A DNA stretch of 64,000 nucleotides, from assembly GCA_004764695.1 (NCBI GenBank), contig SMSO01000032.1, positions 828,501 through 892,500 of the forward strand, written 5' to 3'. A program made the translations under genes and the position numbers. This DNA is from Schizochytrium sp. TIO01 (Eukaryota > Sar > Bigyra > Thraustochytrida > Thraustochytriidae). The notes beneath the pieces were generated by a model. It searched no databases. It had not been told where the DNA came from and saw nothing but the letters and a program-made list of their open reading frames with translations. Positions 63,356 through 64,000 of this stretch are shown here, piece by piece (within the stretch, counting starts at the first letter, position 1; each line of letters begins with the position of its first letter).

Positions 63356-64000
63356 CTGTAACAAAATCTCATCCTGTGATTTTCAGCATGTATCCTGTTG
63401 TTGATTTTTCACCATTCTTGTCCTTTTTTATCTCTATAAACTTTGCTTAGGCGTGGTAAAACACACAGAACACCCAAGTGTTTGATTTTACCAATTCCTC
63501 CTCTGAATAATAGTCTTAAGGTTGAATGCTTCATCCATGAGATTGCACAGCTGTATTTCCTGTTGTGAAGATTCATCGTGTTGTGTATTTCCTCCACCGC
63601 ACCTAAAAACCCAAAGTGAAAATGAAACTTCTAGTATCTATTATTCTTTTCTTTTTCTCTCTTCCTGTGTTTTGATCCTATCGCAATCTACTTGATTACT
63701 ATCTAATGAAGTAAATGAAAGGTATCGTTAGCCTCCACACGATCGTGCAAACATCCAAGTATATTCGTGTCTTTTGTCTTTAGTCGACACCTTGCTAAAA
63801 GTTGCGAATATCATTACCCTCAATCTTTGCAAAAAAATAAATTGTCTGATCTTGAACTACTAAATTATTATTTTTTTAAATTGCGGACACTTAGTCTCAC
63901 GCTGATAACCACGCCGCAAAAATTACGGCGCGATGTGGCGCCGAATTTATGGAGCGAAGCAGCCCGAATAAAAAGGATCGAGACGCCACGCAGCCGCTAC
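63356..64000. other. Intergenic region at window end
   Basis: AT-rich, no supported gene. The last 100 bases turn GC-richer and contain the near-palindromic words GCCGC..ACGGCGC and TGGCGCCGAA, which may belong to the promoter or first exon of a gene beyond the window. Confidence 0.5.

Overview
The window is nuclear DNA of a eukaryote. Genes are large, mostly single-exon and widely spaced. The few introns I can define are GT..AG (83, 117 and 273 bases), the standard code is used, and intergenic DNA is AT-rich with many microsatellites. Best guess is a flagellate-forming heterotrophic protist, probably a labyrinthulomycete (thraustochytrid-like stramenopile). This rests on gene style, a CFAP119-like ciliary protein, a bubblegum-type acyl-CoA synthetase, a GRK-like kinase and several lineage-specific multidomain proteins. 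It is inference, not proof.

Layout. 1-2644: no supported gene. 2645-8993: a huge polytopic membrane protein with a long Cys/His-rich tandem-repeat region, split by a frame change near 3670-3796. 8994-12953: intergenic. 12954-15332: GRK-type AGC kinase ending in a CaaX motif. 15333-17928: repeat-rich intergenic DNA. 17929-19509: chromodomain fused to a multi-pass membrane domain. 19954-21940 (minus): CFAP119-like protein and a spliced unrecognised gene. 22314-24380: acidic protein with a hydrophobic C-terminus. 25150-31791: ASCC3/Slh1 helicase. 32135-32815: tandem thioredoxin-fold protein without CxxC. 32978-36361 (minus): importin-11-type karyopherin. 36922-39312 (minus): bubblegum-type acyl-CoA synthetase. 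40643-42097: EF-hand/ankyrin/FN3 protein. 43661-45190 (minus): S-adenosylhomocysteine hydrolase. 45191-49617: intergenic, with a 122-bp tandem repeat. 49618-51216: NYN plus OST-HTH putative RNase. 51217-55169: intergenic. 55170-57545: unrecognised protein with short leucine-rich repeats. 57546-60676: microsatellite-rich intergenic DNA. 60677-63355: PH-domain PP2C phosphatase. 63356-64000: intergenic.

There is no operon-like logic. The genes mix housekeeping functions (translation quality control, nuclear import, methyl cycle, lipid activation) with signalling proteins (kinase, phosphatase, calcium-binding scaffold). The most novel items are the Cys/His-rich membrane giant, the chromodomain-membrane fusion that looks like a heterochromatin tether, and the 791-residue protein with PSL-LFL-G repeats. 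I saw no transposon, retroelement, CRISPR array, rRNA or tRNA.
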